Shown: positions 35,415-36,614 of the stretch, in pieces
How positions within the stretch are numbered: the first letter of the stretch is position 1
Layout: each line of letters opens with the position of its first letter
DNA from: a virus
Length of the DNA: 36,614 nt
IMG/VR virus record: IMGVR_UViG_3300044637_001190
Coordinates: 1 to 36,614 of that record
Reading direction: 5' to 3' (one strand)
Position numbers and translations under genes: made by a program
Notes under the pieces: model-generated
What the model was told of the DNA's origin: nothing
The model's database searches: none
What the model saw: the letters and a program-made list of their open reading frames with translations, nothing else

Positions 35415-35911
35415 GCGTGGGCAGCCTCTCGACGCGGCTGGACGCCCCACCGCTGTTTTTCCACAGCAAGCCTAGCCGCGTTGGCCTCTTCTGCTGTGTC
35501 AAAACGACCAATAATCGTCCTTTTCAGTCCTTCAGAAATGGACGCTGACCATTTGTGCCGGTAACGCGGCTCATAACAAACGCCCATAAATCCTGACGTA
35601 TTGTTGCTACGTTTGCCCGTCAGGTTTCTTGCGTTTTCCGCGCGAGTAACGGCCCGAAGATTGCAGCGCCGGTTATCCAGTCCGTCGCCATTGATGTGAT
35701 CGACGACGCTACTAGTTAAATCCAGCCCCATGCGCTCCGCAATGACGCGGTGCAGCAGAACGCGTTTTTTCGCTTTCCGCCCGCCCACATCACGCGCCGC
35801 ATAAACACAATTCCCAATAGTTGCCGCATACCAATTAAGCATCGACAAATCATAGTCGTCGTTGTCCACAACGGCACTAAAACCTTTTGTCAGTTTAAAT
35901 ACCGCAATCAT
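35411..35911 (-). CDS. HNH homing endonuclease with AP2-like domain, inserted between tail genes
   Basis: The protein is 166 residues from the ATG at 35911, which forms an ATGA overlap with the tail adaptor stop. I reject a longer frame to 35947. It opens with a FKLTKGFSAVVDNDDYDLS beta unit common in such nucleases. The HNH motif follows (VLLHRVIAERMG and VVDHINGDGLDNRRCNLRAV). Last comes an AP2-like domain (GFMGVCYEPRYRHKWSASIS, TIIGRFDTAEEANAARLA). It shares this design with the nuclease at 19370-19921. Both edges are seamless ATGA junctions, as expected of a free-standing homing gene that does not disturb neighbours. Confidence 0.9.
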   Translation of the reverse strand: MIAVFKLTKGFSAVVDNDDYDLSMLNWYAATIGNCVYAARDVGGRKAKKRVLLHRVIAERMGLDLTSSVVDHINGDGLDNRRCNLRAVTRAENARNLTGKRSNNTSGFMGVCYEPRYRHKWSASISEGLKRTIIGRFDTAEEANAARLAVEKQRWGVQPRREAAHA

Positions 35912-36612
35912 CCAGGAAACCCTCCTTCTTGTATGTTTGTGGACCAACCATAATAATTGCCGCCGGTGCTGTCTATGATTGTGTTTCCACCGTCTCTTGC
36001 CATCCGTTGGTTTCGTTCACCTTGGTAAGTTCTAAAATCTTCACTATAATCCAGTCCCTTAGACTTAAGGAAGCGCCAGCGGAGGCCAAGCGGAAACAGC
36101 TTGTCGTCAAGATACGTCAGGTCGGTATCAGCGAGGAATGACGATTGCGCCGAACCGGCAGCCGATTTGGCCCAGTTTGTCGTAATGTATTCATACGCAA
36201 TGGCCTGCCCTGCGGCTGGCGTCGGGGTGACTAGAAACTTGTTATCCCGCTCAATGAACGCCAGAAACACGCGATTGAGTTGGGGCTGCGCTTGGATGGC
36301 CTGCCACTCTTGCGGAGTAATAGGCCCGTAAATGTAACGCATTGTCGTCCTGTTGAAGAACGAGTTAGCGATAAAGTGGTCCAAATCAGACGGGACTGCG
36401 CTCGCCTGAACCGCGCTTGCCACCGTATTGAACAGATGCTGCTTTCGCATCACCTGCCAATCATAGGTGCCTGACAGTTCGTCGCCTTCTTCATTGGCTA
36501 GTGCGTAAAGCTGCTGAACCTGAGCGTCAGTCGAGTTGACGACTTCCGTAGGGACGGGGATCGACAAAAGGCGGCAGGCCCTTTGGACAATCTGAAGAAG
36601 GTTCATCGCCAT
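35908..36612 (-). CDS. Tail adaptor protein (gp4/gp11-like)
   Basis: The protein is 234 residues and complete at the right end. Helical segments (LLQIVQRACRLLSIPVPTEV; QVQQLYALANEEGDELSGTY) are followed by DWQVMRKQHLFNTVAS and a loop-rich centre. The motif DDKLFPLGLRWRFLKSKGLD and Tyr/Arg-rich stretch that follows are characteristic of a podovirus tail-tube adaptor family that binds below the portal. The start ATG at 36612 is duplicated at 125. Its stop overlaps the HNH start. Because the contig is cut here, the real upstream neighbour is the gene at 129-458. Confidence 0.85.
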   Translation of the reverse strand: MAMNLLQIVQRACRLLSIPVPTEVVNSTDAQVQQLYALANEEGDELSGTYDWQVMRKQHLFNTVASAVQASAVPSDLDHFIANSFFNRTTMRYIYGPITPQEWQAIQAQPQLNRVFLAFIERDNKFLVTPTPAAGQAIAYEYITTNWAKSAAGSAQSSFLADTDLTYLDDKLFPLGLRWRFLKSKGLDYSEDFRTYQGERNQRMARDGGNTIIDSTGGNYYGWSTNIQEGGFPG

Positions 36613-36614
36613 TG
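36488..36614. repeat. Terminal direct repeat, right copy
   Basis: This is the exact copy of bases 1-127 and covers the first 41 codons of the tail adaptor gene. Removing one copy closes the circle and gives 36,487 bases. No base differs between the copies by eye. Confidence 0.95.

Noticed and set aside
1-36614. CRISPR arrays, insertion sequences, integrase or attachment sites
   Set aside because: No regularly spaced repeats, transposase motifs, recombinase genes or paired core sites were seen on either strand.

Overview
The window is the complete genome of a short-tailed (podovirus-like) phage, assembled as one circular contig. The first 127 bases are repeated exactly at the end, so the unique sequence is 36,487 bases and the cut point falls inside a tail gene. 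The host is probably an alphaproteobacterium, and Caulobacterales or a relative would fit. The reasons are high GC by eye, a GapR/DUF2312 protein in the recombination module, and sigma-70 type promoters of the form TTGAC(C/G), 17 bases, then a loose -10. There is no integrase, no DNA or RNA polymerase and no recognisable tRNA, so the phage appears to depend on host replication and transcription. A small Cro/C1-like HTH protein is present, but temperate life is not demonstrated.

Layout. Two transcription units diverge from a control region at 14718-15074. The long leftward unit (minus strand) first encodes small early proteins and a recombination module: Rad52-type annealing protein, GapR-like protein, SSB, a coiled-coil protein and NinB (14717-11383). 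It continues with a ribbon-helix-helix protein and, from its own promoter at 10507-10535, with small and large terminase, portal, two small head proteins, scaffold, major capsid and a small head protein (10440-3798). Then come a glycosyltransferase/DUF115 fusion, an HNH nuclease, an FkbM methyltransferase and two small virion-associated proteins (3704-129). Across the contig ends it continues with tail adaptor, HNH-AP2 nuclease, tail hub-like protein, GNAT acetyltransferase, three internal or ejection proteins, collar-domain fibre, beta-helix tailspike (36612-24939), and finally lysis genes and a metallophosphoesterase (24935-21280).

The rightward unit (plus strand, 15075-21273) holds early genes: an acidic protein, an HTH protein, a DUF1064 nuclease, an HNH nuclease, a stand-alone DnaA domain-IV-like protein, DUF1376 (phage O-like) and a probable replication partner. 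It ends with a string of tiny accessory proteins. The two units converge with only 6 bases between stop codons.

Most neighbouring genes are joined by ATGA, GTGA, TTGA or TAATG stop/start overlaps. Translation is therefore probably coupled over long stretches, and this helps to fix start codons.

The most unusual element is a 235-nt segment (14738-14972, minus strand). It looks like a large structured RNA: a perfect 12-bp terminal helix begins almost exactly where a predicted promoter would start transcription, and the interior carries several GC stems with purine-rich loops. Some of its motifs, in order, resemble the catalytic core of bacterial RNase P RNA. Other points of interest are the sugar-transfer and methyltransferase cassette inside the head/tail genes, an ADP-ribosyltransferase-like domain inside a large ejection protein, and four HNH nucleases at gene junctions.
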